Source: a bacterium 1XD42-54 (GTDB lineage Bacteria > Bacillota > Clostridia > Lachnospirales > Lachnospiraceae). Taken from it: a DNA stretch of 64,000 nucleotides. This document shows, piece by piece, positions 24,726 to 31,460 of this stretch. A program made the translations under genes and the position numbers. How positions within the stretch are numbered: the first letter of the stretch is position 1; every line of letters begins with the position of its first letter. The notes under the pieces were generated by a model. The model saw only the letters and a program-made list of their open reading frames with translations, ran no database searches and was not told where the DNA came from. The DNA lies in contig RAZH01000005.1 in NCBI GenBank assembly GCA_003612585.1, forward strand, positions 1 through 64,000, given 5' to 3'.

Positions 24726-24754
24726 ATTATACTATACGGTGCACCGTATGTCAA
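24726..24754 (-). promoter_or_regulatory. consensus promoter with palindromic operator in spacer
   Basis: On the minus strand TTGACA (24749-24754) and TATAAT (24726-24731) are 17 bp apart, a perfect sigma-A promoter. The spacer is filled by a perfect 16-bp palindrome ATACGGTGCACCGTAT (24734-24749). A protein on the palindrome would block RNA polymerase. It drives the 43-codon, 33-codon and ribbon-helix-helix genes. Confidence 0.92.
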
Positions 24755-24822
24755 TGTTTTTTTCATACTTTTTCAAAAAACTTTCTGCTGACTGTATTCA
24801 CTTGTCAATGTCCAATATTCTT

Positions 24823-25248
24823 TCATGACCTTTTTTCCTGATCCTGACGTTCAAGCATCGCTTTCAATGCTTCAATTAAGTCACTAATCTGCTTATAATT
24901 CAGCCATTCCAAACGGTCAATTCTAAACATCCGGCGGCACATGCCATTGATACGCTTCTCATTCCATCCAAGCGCCTGCATCAGCTTATAAACCTTGCGA
25001 CGCTGATTTTGTGTCGTTCCGTCACACATCGACGTCAGGTCTTCTCTGCCACGCCGTGACGATTCCTTCATCTGTGACAATACGTACACCACACGAGATA
25101 TTTCTTTCTGCGTCAGCTTCCTGATTGAATCTTTCCCGGTCTGTGCCATAACAACCAGATGTAACTCTTCTCCTGTCATTCGCAGCTCTTCACATTTTGC
25201 CAGTCCCCATATAGTACGCACCGTCGGTTCATGCTTCTGTCCTGCCAT
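24823..25248 (-). CDS. gemA: GemA/DUF1018 family regulator (Mu gp16)
   Basis: The start is taken at the ATG at 25248 (AAGGA 9 nt upstream), giving 141 residues. The DUF1018 pattern is clear: IRTIWGLAKCEEL-type text (VRTIWGLAKCEELRMTGEEL), LTQKEISRVVYVLSQM, a helical C-terminus with ALGWNEKRINGMCRRMF and LEWLNYKQISDLIEAL. Mu GemA (gp16) affects host gene expression and DNA relaxation. It follows transposition genes as in Mu. Confidence 0.85.
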   Translation of the reverse strand: MAGQKHEPTVRTIWGLAKCEELRMTGEELHLVVMAQTGKDSIRKLTQKEISRVVYVLSQMKESSRRGREDLTSMCDGTTQNQRRKVYKLMQALGWNEKRINGMCRRMFRIDRLEWLNYKQISDLIEALKAMLERQDQEKRS

Positions 25249-25249
25249 C

Positions 25250-25471
25250 TTAACCAATCCTTCCCGCCATCGTCAGCTGTCTACGTACTTTCATAAAATC
25301 CGGCACCTGAAGTTCTCGCTTTTCCCCCGGTATATCTATGCTTTGGCTGTTGATCGTGATATAACAACCTTTGTCATTAATGCGTGCCATTGTTTTATAA
25401 ATTGCTGTCATAAGCTGCGCTGTCTGCTCCTGTGCTTTCTGTCCTGTGATATTGATAGTAATCTGTTCCAT
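25250..25471 (-). CDS. early phage protein of unknown function
   Basis: This 73-residue protein opens with a strand (EQITINITGQKAQEQTAQLM), then has KGCYITINSQSIDIPG and a basic end. It lies between the MuB-like gene (33-nt gap) and gemA, in the same operon. No family recognised. Confidence 0.6.
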   Translation of the reverse strand: MEQITINITGQKAQEQTAQLMTAIYKTMARINDKGCYITINSQSIDIPGEKRELQVPDFMKVRRQLTMAGRIG

Positions 25472-25504
25472 CGTTCTTCCCCTTTCTAAACTTATCCCTT
25501 ATAG

Positions 25505-26482
25505 TTACAACAGCATCATACCGGATGCTTCGTTTACGATGTCTGTCGTTACTTCTGTAACGCCCCTGCTTTTCATGACACGCAGCACATTATTCAATGT
25601 CCGGTCAAGCAAACGGAAGCATCCGTTCCTGGAACTGTAGGCGCGGCTTGCCAGCTCCCTTCGTGCATCTTCTGATATGCTCCATCCTGCAAGGTATCCA
25701 TCCAGTTCCTTCTTATCTAATCCACCAAGTTTATAAAAGAAATCGATCCGGTTGGCAAAGCGGTCAAGCATGTTACGCAGGTCAACCTCCAGCTTCGGTT
25801 CCCCGGCGATCACAATACCGACATCCGCCTGGTCGTAAATGCCACGCAGGATCTCCATCTTCGCTGCAGTATACTTGTTGATCAGCTTGTCTGCTTCGTC
25901 TATAATCAGCAGATATCCCGCGTTGACGTTCAGGAACTCCCTGATCCGACAGACACGCTTCCAGATCGTTCCAGATGTGGCACGTGGAATGCCAAGTTTC
26001 CCCTCGATTGCTTCCACCAGATCCCGGCAGCTCATCGTGTCATCACACTCCATGTATACCACCTTCGGCATTTTCGCATAGTGCTGCAGGGCATATGATT
26101 TTCCATATCCGGATTTTCCGATAATAATCCCAAGTCCCATATCCTCCTGACAGGACTGACACACTGACATCACACCAATGTAATCACGGCTTTCATAGTA
26201 TGCTGCCTTTTTCGGCAATTCTTTCGGAGCCTCCTGACGCTCCATCTCAGGAGCATCGGAAGAAATATTTACGCCATTCGCTTCGAGGAAATCCTGCAGC
26301 ATTTCTTCCAATGCAGTAGGATCACTTTTATACTTGCCGGCCAGATACTGGCTAACCATCGGCCGGCTTACACCCAACTGTATTGCAAGCTCTGCCTTAT
26401 TCATCTTCATTTCTTCCAGTTTTTTGACCACCGCCAGCGCGATCCGGCTCTGCGTTCCCTCTCTCGTCTCTGTATTTGCCAT
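25505..26482 (-). CDS. AAA+ ATPase, transposition target protein (MuB-like)
   Basis: The start is taken at the ATG at 26482 with AAGGAAGG upstream, giving 325 residues. The N-terminus is an HTH (NKAELAIQLGVSRPMVSQYL), as in MuB. The ATPase domain has Walker A GKSGYGKS (about residues 122-129) and Walker B YLLIIDEADKL (about 189-199). MuB binds DNA non-specifically, selects target sites and activates the transposase. It follows the transposase gene and a 41-codon gene. Length is near MuB (312). Confidence 0.92.
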   Translation of the reverse strand: MANTETREGTQSRIALAVVKKLEEMKMNKAELAIQLGVSRPMVSQYLAGKYKSDPTALEEMLQDFLEANGVNISSDAPEMERQEAPKELPKKAAYYESRDYIGVMSVCQSCQEDMGLGIIIGKSGYGKSYALQHYAKMPKVVYMECDDTMSCRDLVEAIEGKLGIPRATSGTIWKRVCRIREFLNVNAGYLLIIDEADKLINKYTAAKMEILRGIYDQADVGIVIAGEPKLEVDLRNMLDRFANRIDFFYKLGGLDKKELDGYLAGWSISEDARRELASRAYSSRNGCFRLLDRTLNNVLRVMKSRGVTEVTTDIVNEASGMMLL

Positions 26483-26528
26483 CTTGCTACCTTCCTTTCC
26501 TTTGTTTTTTGACATTCATTTTGATAAT

Positions 26529-26654
26529 TTACTTATCCCAAAAGATATCCTCGATAATCTGTAGCGACATAAAAACAACAGACAGCACCATCACCACAGC
26601 CATCATCAGGGTATCTTCCAGTATCCGGCCTATGCACTCCATAGCTTTTTTCAT
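26529..26654 (-). CDS. 41-residue single-span membrane peptide between A and B genes
   Basis: The start codon overlaps the transposase stop (ATGA at 26651-26654). The peptide reads MKKAMECIGRILEDTLMMAV, then continues with a hydrophobic run (VMVLSVVFM) and an acidic end EDIFWDK, ending at TAA 26529-26531. GGGGGA lies just upstream. The translational coupling, full use of the gap and a clear membrane helix support a real gene. No family recognised. Confidence 0.65.
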   Translation of the reverse strand: MKKAMECIGRILEDTLMMAVVMVLSVVFMSLQIIEDIFWDK

Positions 26655-28783
26655 TTCTCCCCCATCGCCCGCAAGCGTTCCAGTGCTTTCTGTGCCTGCG
26701 ATTTCATATACTCTGATGTCTCTTTCTCCTGTCTTGCCTTCCGGGCGTTACGCACTGCATGCTTATCCTCTGGCATCTGTACCACCTTCTGCGCACGCTC
26801 CGGCTTCTTCCCTATCGTCAGCTCCACGCCGCCGACCATTCCCTTGCCATAGTTCTCGGTCACTTCACCAAGATCAAATGGTCTTGTCGCTTCCTCTAAT
26901 TGCTCGCGCACATCCCGGATCTGCCTGTTCTGCATCCTTCTGTGATCCTGCAATACCGGATCAGATACGCGCCCAAACTTCAACAGCTCCTGTGCTTCCG
27001 CCCGGCAGATCAATGCCCCGGTATCATCCATCACGTAGATACCTGTCACATCCCACGGGTCTACCTTGATTTGTACTTTCCGCCCGATATAGCTGCATAG
27101 ATCATACGCCATATAATCGTAACCGCTCCGCCTGATCCCTGTATTGTATACGTATGCCTCCTCTGCTTTCATCAGTGCCATGACTGCCACACTGCGCGCA
27201 GGTGCCGGTTTCTGATACCGTTCCCCATTTTCAAAAAGTGCCTTCGGTGTCTTATACTCTTCCTGCATCCGCTTCAGGCTGCTGTGCTGGCGGTTTATGT
27301 ACTTTTCCTTGTATTCCTTCCATTTTTCATAAAACTCTTCCATGGTCAGCAGCTCCCCACGTTCTGCCATTGCCTTAATATCCTTATTTACCTTTGCATC
27401 CGTCTTTGATCCGGTCAAGGTACCCGTATAGCTTGCAAATTGCTTGGAAAACTTCTGAATCGCCGTACCAAACGACCGCTCAATCTGTCCTTTCGTCCAC
27501 GGCTCATACGGCATAGATATATGTACATCCGATATACCCATGTCCCGGTAAAATCCGCGTGTCTTCCGATCGCATTCCAGATCAAAATATTTTTCTTTCG
27601 CCTCCGCATCGTGCCGGTCCTTCCGGTCAATACCGTTCAGGTCCTTTGACGTATAATCTTTTCCGTTGTCAATGTACAGATATTTAGGTACATATCCGCT
27701 CAAGTCTTCGTAAAACATCTTGATCAGGCTTTCCTTCAGGATCTGCGCATTTGCGTCCCGGCAGATGACGTCCCCCAATATCATGCGGCTGCGTGTATCA
27801 ATCCAACAGACCAGCTTTGGCCGGATCGGAATCTCTTTTCCACTCGGCGTCTTATGCAGCACCCACAGATCAAACGTATGCTCATCACCCTGTACCATCT
27901 CAAGCACCTGTAGGCTCTTGGTGTCACGTGCCCGCTTCACCATCTGTCTGTTCTTCCAGGCAACCGCTCCATTCTTCGCATAGGCGTGTGCACTTGCCAT
28001 TCCTTCCACGTCCATCAAATACATGATGTAACGTGATACGGTCTGATATGATGGCAGCTTCTCCCAGCCTTTCACCTCTGCAATTTCCTGCAATGTCTCA
28101 TACAAATCTTCCCGAGTTCGACGGTTCTGAGCAAAGGCCTTATCAAACCAGATATTCTTAATACACTGTTTCATCACCGGTGGGATACTCGGAAACTGCC
28201 CGACCTCTTTCGGCTTCCGACACAGTGCCAGCACCTTGATGTAATCGTAGCTGCAACCGTCTTCCTTCTGCATCCGGTCTGCCCATGCCGATGCGGTCAT
28301 GTAATCGTCCACCATCCGGCGGAATGTCCTGCCGCTCTTGCCGGTCCGCTCCCGTGCAAACTCTTCTGTATATACAGTCAGATCTTTATGATGCTTCGGT
28401 ACATTGCTGATGTACTCGCGCACTACGTTTCCCAGTTCCATCGCCTTATAATAATTTTTCTGATACTGATGCTGATACCATTCATAATCTGCATCCACGT
28501 ACCACGGTCGCTCCGGTGCCGGCTTCTCTTCGGCCGCTTCCACATCCTGATCGGCTGCATCGACGATCCGCTTCACTGCCTCCCGACGCTCAAAGGCTGC
28601 TTGTGCCATCTTTGACAGTGATTTCACTGATACAAGAACAATATCACGTCCACCTGTATCAGACTTTTGGGGTTGAATACTATACTTTTTCTTATTGCGT
28701 TCGATTCTTCTATACAAAGTAAAATATTCTATACCTTCCAGTTCCGCCGCTTCCTCTAACGTTATATATGCTGCTGCCTGCAT
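26651..28783 (-). CDS. DDE transposase (MuA-like)
   Basis: This 710-residue protein is the recombinase of the phage. The N-terminus has a Mu-type winged helix (ITLEEAAELEGIEYFTLYRR). The rve core has the DDE triad as Asp300 (MVQGDEHTFDLWV), Asp372 (YLYIDNGKDY) and Glu435 (WTKGQIERSFG). A beta-barrel and a basic, helical C-terminus follow, where MuA binds MuB. Length is near MuA (663). The upstream gap to the Ner-like gene is 11 nt. Confidence 0.95.
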   Translation of the reverse strand: MQAAAYITLEEAAELEGIEYFTLYRRIERNKKKYSIQPQKSDTGGRDIVLVSVKSLSKMAQAAFERREAVKRIVDAADQDVEAAEEKPAPERPWYVDADYEWYQHQYQKNYYKAMELGNVVREYISNVPKHHKDLTVYTEEFARERTGKSGRTFRRMVDDYMTASAWADRMQKEDGCSYDYIKVLALCRKPKEVGQFPSIPPVMKQCIKNIWFDKAFAQNRRTREDLYETLQEIAEVKGWEKLPSYQTVSRYIMYLMDVEGMASAHAYAKNGAVAWKNRQMVKRARDTKSLQVLEMVQGDEHTFDLWVLHKTPSGKEIPIRPKLVCWIDTRSRMILGDVICRDANAQILKESLIKMFYEDLSGYVPKYLYIDNGKDYTSKDLNGIDRKDRHDAEAKEKYFDLECDRKTRGFYRDMGISDVHISMPYEPWTKGQIERSFGTAIQKFSKQFASYTGTLTGSKTDAKVNKDIKAMAERGELLTMEEFYEKWKEYKEKYINRQHSSLKRMQEEYKTPKALFENGERYQKPAPARSVAVMALMKAEEAYVYNTGIRRSGYDYMAYDLCSYIGRKVQIKVDPWDVTGIYVMDDTGALICRAEAQELLKFGRVSDPVLQDHRRMQNRQIRDVREQLEEATRPFDLGEVTENYGKGMVGGVELTIGKKPERAQKVVQMPEDKHAVRNARKARQEKETSEYMKSQAQKALERLRAMGEK

Positions 28784-28794
28784 CCCATCACCTC

Positions 28795-28995
28795 CTATGC
28801 AGCGTCATCTATTCCCAATATTTCCGCGATCTGTTTCCGATACTTTGCTCCTGTCCGCACTCCGGTCAGGATCTTTGTAATATAGGGTGCATTCACACCC
28901 AAAAGCTCTGCCAGATCGCGCTGTGTCATATCCAGATCAACCAGTCTTTTCTTTATCTTTTTCCCCAGCGGGGTCAGTTTCGTCTGCCCTGCCAT
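28795..28995 (-). CDS. Ner/Cro-like HTH regulator
   Basis: From the ATG at 28995 (GAAGGAAGTG 8 nt upstream) the protein has 66 residues. The HTH is clear: GKKIKKRLVDLDMTQRDLAELL then GVNAPYITKILTGVR. Being small and just ahead of the transposase gene, it occupies the place of Mu Ner, which turns down early and repressor transcription. A frame reaching 29019 has no ribosome site. Confidence 0.8.
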   Translation of the reverse strand: MAGQTKLTPLGKKIKKRLVDLDMTQRDLAELLGVNAPYITKILTGVRTGAKYRKQIAEILGIDDAA

Positions 28996-29091
28996 GCAAT
29001 CACTTCCTTCTATAAACACTTAATTTCTTTATCGTTTTTGATATGTTACAATTCCCTTGCAGGGTACTCCCGCAGAAGGGAGGTGTTACTC

Positions 29092-29277
29092 GTGCATAAA
29101 TACCCGATGAATGTTGGACCAGCGAATGAGAAGCTCGATTGGCTTCTTGTCTCCCAACATTCAAAAGCTGGTGATACAATCTCAGAGTATGAGGCCCTCT
29201 CAGAACTCTTTGATAAAACGTATCACGCAACTGTCAAAATCGGTGATAGTGGTTGGCATTATCATCATATATTCTGA
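29092..29277 (+). CDS. 61-residue protein of unknown function, antisense to early operon
   Basis: A GTG-started frame encodes MHKYPMNVGPANEKLDWLLV and on to GWHYHHIF, with the conserved-looking SEYEALSELFDKTYH in between. It has a strong ribosome site (AGGGAGGTG) and ends 6 nt before a plus-strand terminator. It lies between the Ner-like gene and the DUF6906-like gene, both on the other strand, so its transcript is antisense to the start of the early operon. The minus-strand reading of this stretch looks like a shadow. Function unknown. Confidence 0.65.
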   Translation: MHKYPMNVGPANEKLDWLLVSQHSKAGDTISEYEALSELFDKTYHATVKIGDSGWHYHHIF

Positions 29278-29283
29278 CATCAA

Positions 29284-29312
29284 GGGGAGCTGTTGGCGCA
29301 GCTCTCCTTTTT
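29284..29312 (+). terminator. intrinsic terminator on plus strand
   Basis: GGGGAGCTG pairs with CAGCTCTCC (9 bp, one wobble) over the loop TTGGCG, followed by TTTTTT. It ends the 61-codon plus-strand gene and lies just before the end of the minus-strand DUF6906-like gene. Confidence 0.85.
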
Positions 29313-29491
29313 TAATCAACTGTCTGTAGTTTCCTCAGCTTCGGCTTGCCACCTATCTTTTTCAGCGACATCCGGCTGACTACGTGCAGCTCGCTGCCAA
29401 GATCTTTCACTACCAACCAATTCTCAGGTACCAGTCCGCTTGCTTTCATGATCTTCTTTTGCCGCAGCGTTGGTTTCTTACCGTTCTTCAT
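29312..29491 (-). CDS. DUF6906-like small phage protein
   Basis: A 59-residue frame reads MKNGKKPTLRQKKIMKASGL, then VPENWLVVKDLG, and ends LRKLQTVD, with GGAAGGTGAGG upstream of the ATG at 29491. Small basic proteins starting K-G-K-x-P-T and containing P-x-NWLV are common in Clostridia phages and are filed as DUF6906 (recognition from memory). It is the first gene of the early transcript starting near 29643. Confidence 0.75.
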   Translation of the reverse strand: MKNGKKPTLRQKKIMKASGLVPENWLVVKDLGSELHVVSRMSLKKIGGKPKLRKLQTVD

Positions 29492-29576
29492 ACCTCACCT
29501 TCCTCTCTTAGTATGCAAAAAAACATTTTAAATAAATTGATCTTTTTAACAGCCTTCAGATTGGCTTTTTTTCGGC

Positions 29577-29604
29577 GATTTCCGGTTCCGGTTGTGATTT
29601 CCGG
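29577..29604. repeat. direct repeats GATTTCCGG, candidate operators
   Basis: GATTTCCGG occurs at 29577-29585 and 29596-29604, 19 bp apart, with TTCCGG between them. They lie about 40-65 nt inside the early transcript from the minus-strand promoter. A related GATTTTCCGG lies near the proposed phage end (30722-30731). Placement fits repressor or Ner binding, which is inference. Confidence 0.4.
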
Positions 29605-29624
29605 ATAGATATGATAAATTTGTT

Positions 29625-29654
29625 TTGAGTTATTTCTTACCCTGTACTTATATT
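29625..29654 (+). promoter_or_regulatory. repressor promoter (overlaps the early promoter)
   Basis: TTGAGT (29625-29630) and TATATT (29649-29654) with 18-bp spacing face the repressor gene, about 70 nt before its ATG. The -10 boxes of this and the opposing promoter share bases, so the two cannot be used at once. Confidence 0.6.
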
Positions 29655-29678
29655 ATCTCTAATTTTAAAGAATGTCAA
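29650..29678 (-). promoter_or_regulatory. early lytic promoter
   Basis: On the minus strand TTGACA (29673-29678), 17-bp spacer and TAATAT (29650-29655) form a near-consensus promoter that faces DUF6906, Ner-like and transposase genes. It overlaps the opposing repressor promoter, as in Mu and lambda switches. Confidence 0.85.
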
Positions 29679-29725
29679 GCTTTTTCTTTTATTTTAGAGA
29701 TTTATTACAGGAGAACGGAGGATTT

Positions 29726-30139
29726 ATGAATAATATGGAAATAGGAACTAGAATTAAACAGCGCCGAAAAGAATTAGGATTAACACAAGTTCAAATACAC
29801 GCAAAAACGGGCATTTCATCAGGCAATCTAAGCCTAATAGAAAACGGAAAAACTTTGCCCTCCTCCTCTGCTTTAATTAACTTATCAGAGCTTTTGCAAT
29901 GTTCGATTGACTATCTTTTGAAAGGAAATTCTTCAAATTCGGAGAATGATGAAATATTTAATTTTAAAGATTCACCTGTTATTTCACCGGATGACATACT
30001 CCTTTTAAACAATTTTCATAGACTGCATATTGATGATCAAGATGAAATACTTGCTATGATCGAATTAAAAATAAAACGTAAAAATAGGGGGCGAAAATCG
30101 TCTCTTTTAGAGCAAAATGAAGTGATCGAAACAGCTTAA
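29726..30139 (+). CDS. phage repressor, XRE family HTH
   Basis: The start is the ATG at 29726 with GGAGAACGGAGG ending 4 nt upstream. A frame from 29672 lacks a site. The 137-residue protein has an N-terminal XRE domain (GTRIKQRRKELGLTQVQIHA then TGISSGNLSLIENGKTLP). The C-terminus (DDILLLNNFHRLHIDDQDEI) is helical, as in small Firmicute repressors. It is not the longer Mu c type with a ClpX tail. It is the only convincing gene transcribed away from the lytic genes and next to the phage end, so it is the likely lysogeny repressor. Its codons are more AT-rich than the late genes. Confidence 0.88.
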   Translation: MNNMEIGTRIKQRRKELGLTQVQIHAKTGISSGNLSLIENGKTLPSSSALINLSELLQCSIDYLLKGNSSNSENDEIFNFKDSPVISPDDILLLNNFHRLHIDDQDEILAMIELKIKRKNRGRKSSLLEQNEVIETA

Positions 30140-30180
30140 TTTTTTTCTGCTTTTTGGGTAATTTATTTCTCTTTTATACC

Positions 30181-30292
30181 AAAAATATGTTCAATTGCTT
30201 TTTCCTATTATATTTTACGAAGAATGCGGAAAACCCGCCTATTATGGGCAATTGAACATATTTTTTTGTACTGCTCCAAAATGTTCAATTGC
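30181..30292. repeat. 18-bp inverted repeat plus third direct copy (ATGTTCAATTGC)
   Basis: AAAAATATGTTCAATTGC occurs at 30181-30198, its reverse complement at 30248-30265, and a third 12-bp copy (ATGTTCAATTGC) at 30281-30292. The spacing is too long for a simple hairpin terminator. They fit transposase or repressor sites at the phage end. Confidence 0.8.
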
Positions 30293-30358
30293 TCCGCGTC
30301 ACAAACTACAGAATTTCTTTTCTATTTTTCCGTTCTTTTCTATATTCAAAAATCGCTG

Positions 30359-30443
30359 TAACGCCCGTATTTCCTAGACTTTTTCTGTTTTTTGTAACAC
30401 CCGTAACGCAAAAAAATAACGCTATAACACTCTGTTATAACGC
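30359..30443. repeat. cluster of six TAACRC hexamers
   Basis: TAACGC or TAACAC occur at 30359, 30395, 30404, 30417, 30425 and 30438 on the plus strand. TATAACA and TGTTATA also form an inverted pair at 30424-30440. The same hexamer is tandemly repeated at 14441-14482 in the middle of the phage. Confidence 0.75.
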
Positions 30444-30674
30444 TACCGATATTTTTTCTTTTTTCACTTCGCACAATCTTATCAAAAACATATTTTAAAT
30501 ATGTCTGACAATTCAAAATCTACAAATTTACATCATTTTTCTGCTTTCTAGCGCCTGATCTGCTTCCATATACGCTGCTTCTGCTACATTTTTACACTAT
30601 TTTGTTACATCTCTTCTCTGATTTTCTCATTCAAATTTTAATTGCATATACAATTTTTCTGTTTCTCAGAACAA

Positions 30675-30792
30675 ATGTCAAAAACATGCATTTTACGATT
30701 CATAAACCCGTCAAATCCCTTGATTTTCCGGTATTTCCCGATGTTTCCCATATTGTTACACACTTTCTCGTCTCAGACCATGTTTTTGACAT
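30675..30792. repeat. 14-bp inverted repeat ATGTCAAAAACATG at proposed phage end
   Basis: ATGTCAAAAACATG (30675-30688) and its exact reverse complement (30779-30792) are 90 bp apart. A partial copy, TCAAAAACAT, is at 30482-30491. The outer copy abuts the degenerate transposase-like gene and is the best candidate for the terminal transposase site. Alternatively it could be a REP-like palindrome linked to that gene. Confidence 0.6.
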
Positions 30793-31206
30793 CTATTCTG
30801 GTAGTCCACAGATTCTGTGTACGTATCCTTTTTCCAGGGGGATTCTGTGAATCTGACGGCAACTATCCGCAATTTCGTCCAGTGAACCAAGTTCTGCTGT
30901 GATCTCTTCGCCAAAAGCCGGAACTGGAATACATCCAAAACGTCCGGGAGCCTGATGGTACAGATATACATAAGAGCGTTCCGCTCTGTGCATCCCGTCC
31001 AGTACAATCTCCTGACACGGGGCCTCTATAATAAAATATGCCTGTTCATCCATAATACAGAACGCGTAAATCTGCCATTCTTCTTTTCCCTGAGTCTCTG
31101 CAACAACATCCAGAAATCTCTTCTTGTTCCTCTCATCCGAAAAAATATAACGACTTCCCTGCACAACATGATAATAAACTTTCTCAGAAATTTCTTCTTT
31201 TGTCAT
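30793..31206 (-). CDS. degenerate REP/IS200-type (Y1) transposase-like protein
   Basis: From the ATG at 31206 (AAAGGAG upstream) the protein has 137 residues. It reads like the N-terminal two thirds of a REP-associated tyrosine transposase: YYHVVQGSRYIFSDERNKKRFLDV, IYAFCIMDEQAYFIIE, and IHRIPLEKGYVHRICGLPE, where the family has a histidine-rich HUH motif, then IHLNP and WSSY. The HUH histidines are replaced (EQAYFII) and the end is missing, stopping 1-2 bases from the proposed phage border. It is probably an inactive or domesticated relative. A phage insertion into its end is possible. Confidence 0.55.
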   Translation of the reverse strand: MTKEEISEKVYYHVVQGSRYIFSDERNKKRFLDVVAETQGKEEWQIYAFCIMDEQAYFIIEAPCQEIVLDGMHRAERSYVYLYHQAPGRFGCIPVPAFGEEITAELGSLDEIADSCRQIHRIPLEKGYVHRICGLPE

Positions 31207-31377
31207 TTTAACTCCTTTTCTTTGTTGCATTTTTCTTTGTAAACCTTTTCCTGTTAGACCAATTCCGGATTCGTTCTGCCGCAAATGCTACCATATCTGC
31301 CTCCTCCCTTCAACAAAAATTGACAAAGAGTGTCTTAGTCACACATTCTAATATAGTTCGCGGTAACGACCACATTG

Positions 31378-31413
31378 CAAAAAAACGGAATGCAACAAAT
31401 CTGTTACATTCCG
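31378..31413 (-). terminator. intrinsic terminator after the capA-like gene
   Basis: On the minus strand CGGAATG / CATTCCG and an inner AACA / TGTT form a stem of about 11 bp with one internal mismatch, followed by TTTTTTT. It lies 48 nt after the end of the CapA-like gene. Confidence 0.85.
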
Positions 31414-31460
31414 CTCTTCCACAACTTTTTCCCTGAAATTTTATTTCATCTGCTCTACAA

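Larger units (their letters stand above)
29077..29314 (+). promoter_or_regulatory. plus-strand unit: ribosome site, small gene, terminator
   Basis: Against the early transcript this stretch has AGGGAGGTG (29078-29086), GTG start at 29092, stop at 29277, and a terminator at 29284-29312 with 9-bp stem GGGGAGCTG / CAGCTCTCC and a T6 tail. A TTGATA-type box and TACAAT lie upstream but not at good spacing, so the promoter is undefined. Confidence 0.6.
30140..30792. other. prophage left-end region, non-coding, repeat-rich
   Basis: About 650 AT-rich bases between the repressor stop and the degenerate transposase gene hold no convincing gene. Within it are three copies of ATGTTCAATTGC, six TAACRC hexamers, three TCAAAAACAT elements, a pair of TTGTTACA-led direct repeats (30602 and 30754) and a three-fold TTTCC(C/G)G tandem (30725-30750). 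Mu-type ends carry several transposase sites in mixed orientation, which this resembles. The outer border is proposed at 30791, where the phage would end ...TTTGACA, so it reads TG when entered from the host. It is unproven. Confidence 0.55.

Noticed and set aside
28768-29091. Long upstream part of the plus-strand frame ending at 29277
   Set aside because: It reads antisense through the Ner-like gene. Only the part after the GTG at 29092 has a ribosome site and plausible protein.
29000-29230. Minus-strand frame of 76 residues opposite the small plus-strand gene
   Set aside because: No ribosome site, and composition looks like a shadow of the plus-strand gene.
29551-29575. AGCC/GGCT hairpin with T-run on the plus strand
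   Set aside because: The stem has only 4 bp and no plus-strand gene precedes it directly.
30359-30443. Hexamer cluster considered as CRISPR or origin iterons
   Set aside because: Spacing is irregular and no replication protein gene is nearby. It fits the phage end better.
1-30791. Second phage or integrase-type prophage
   Set aside because: No tyrosine or serine integrase gene is present. All genes fit one Mu-like order.
31321-31360. TTGACA and TAATAT on the plus strand at 31321-31360
   Set aside because: Spacing between them is 23 bp, too long for a promoter.
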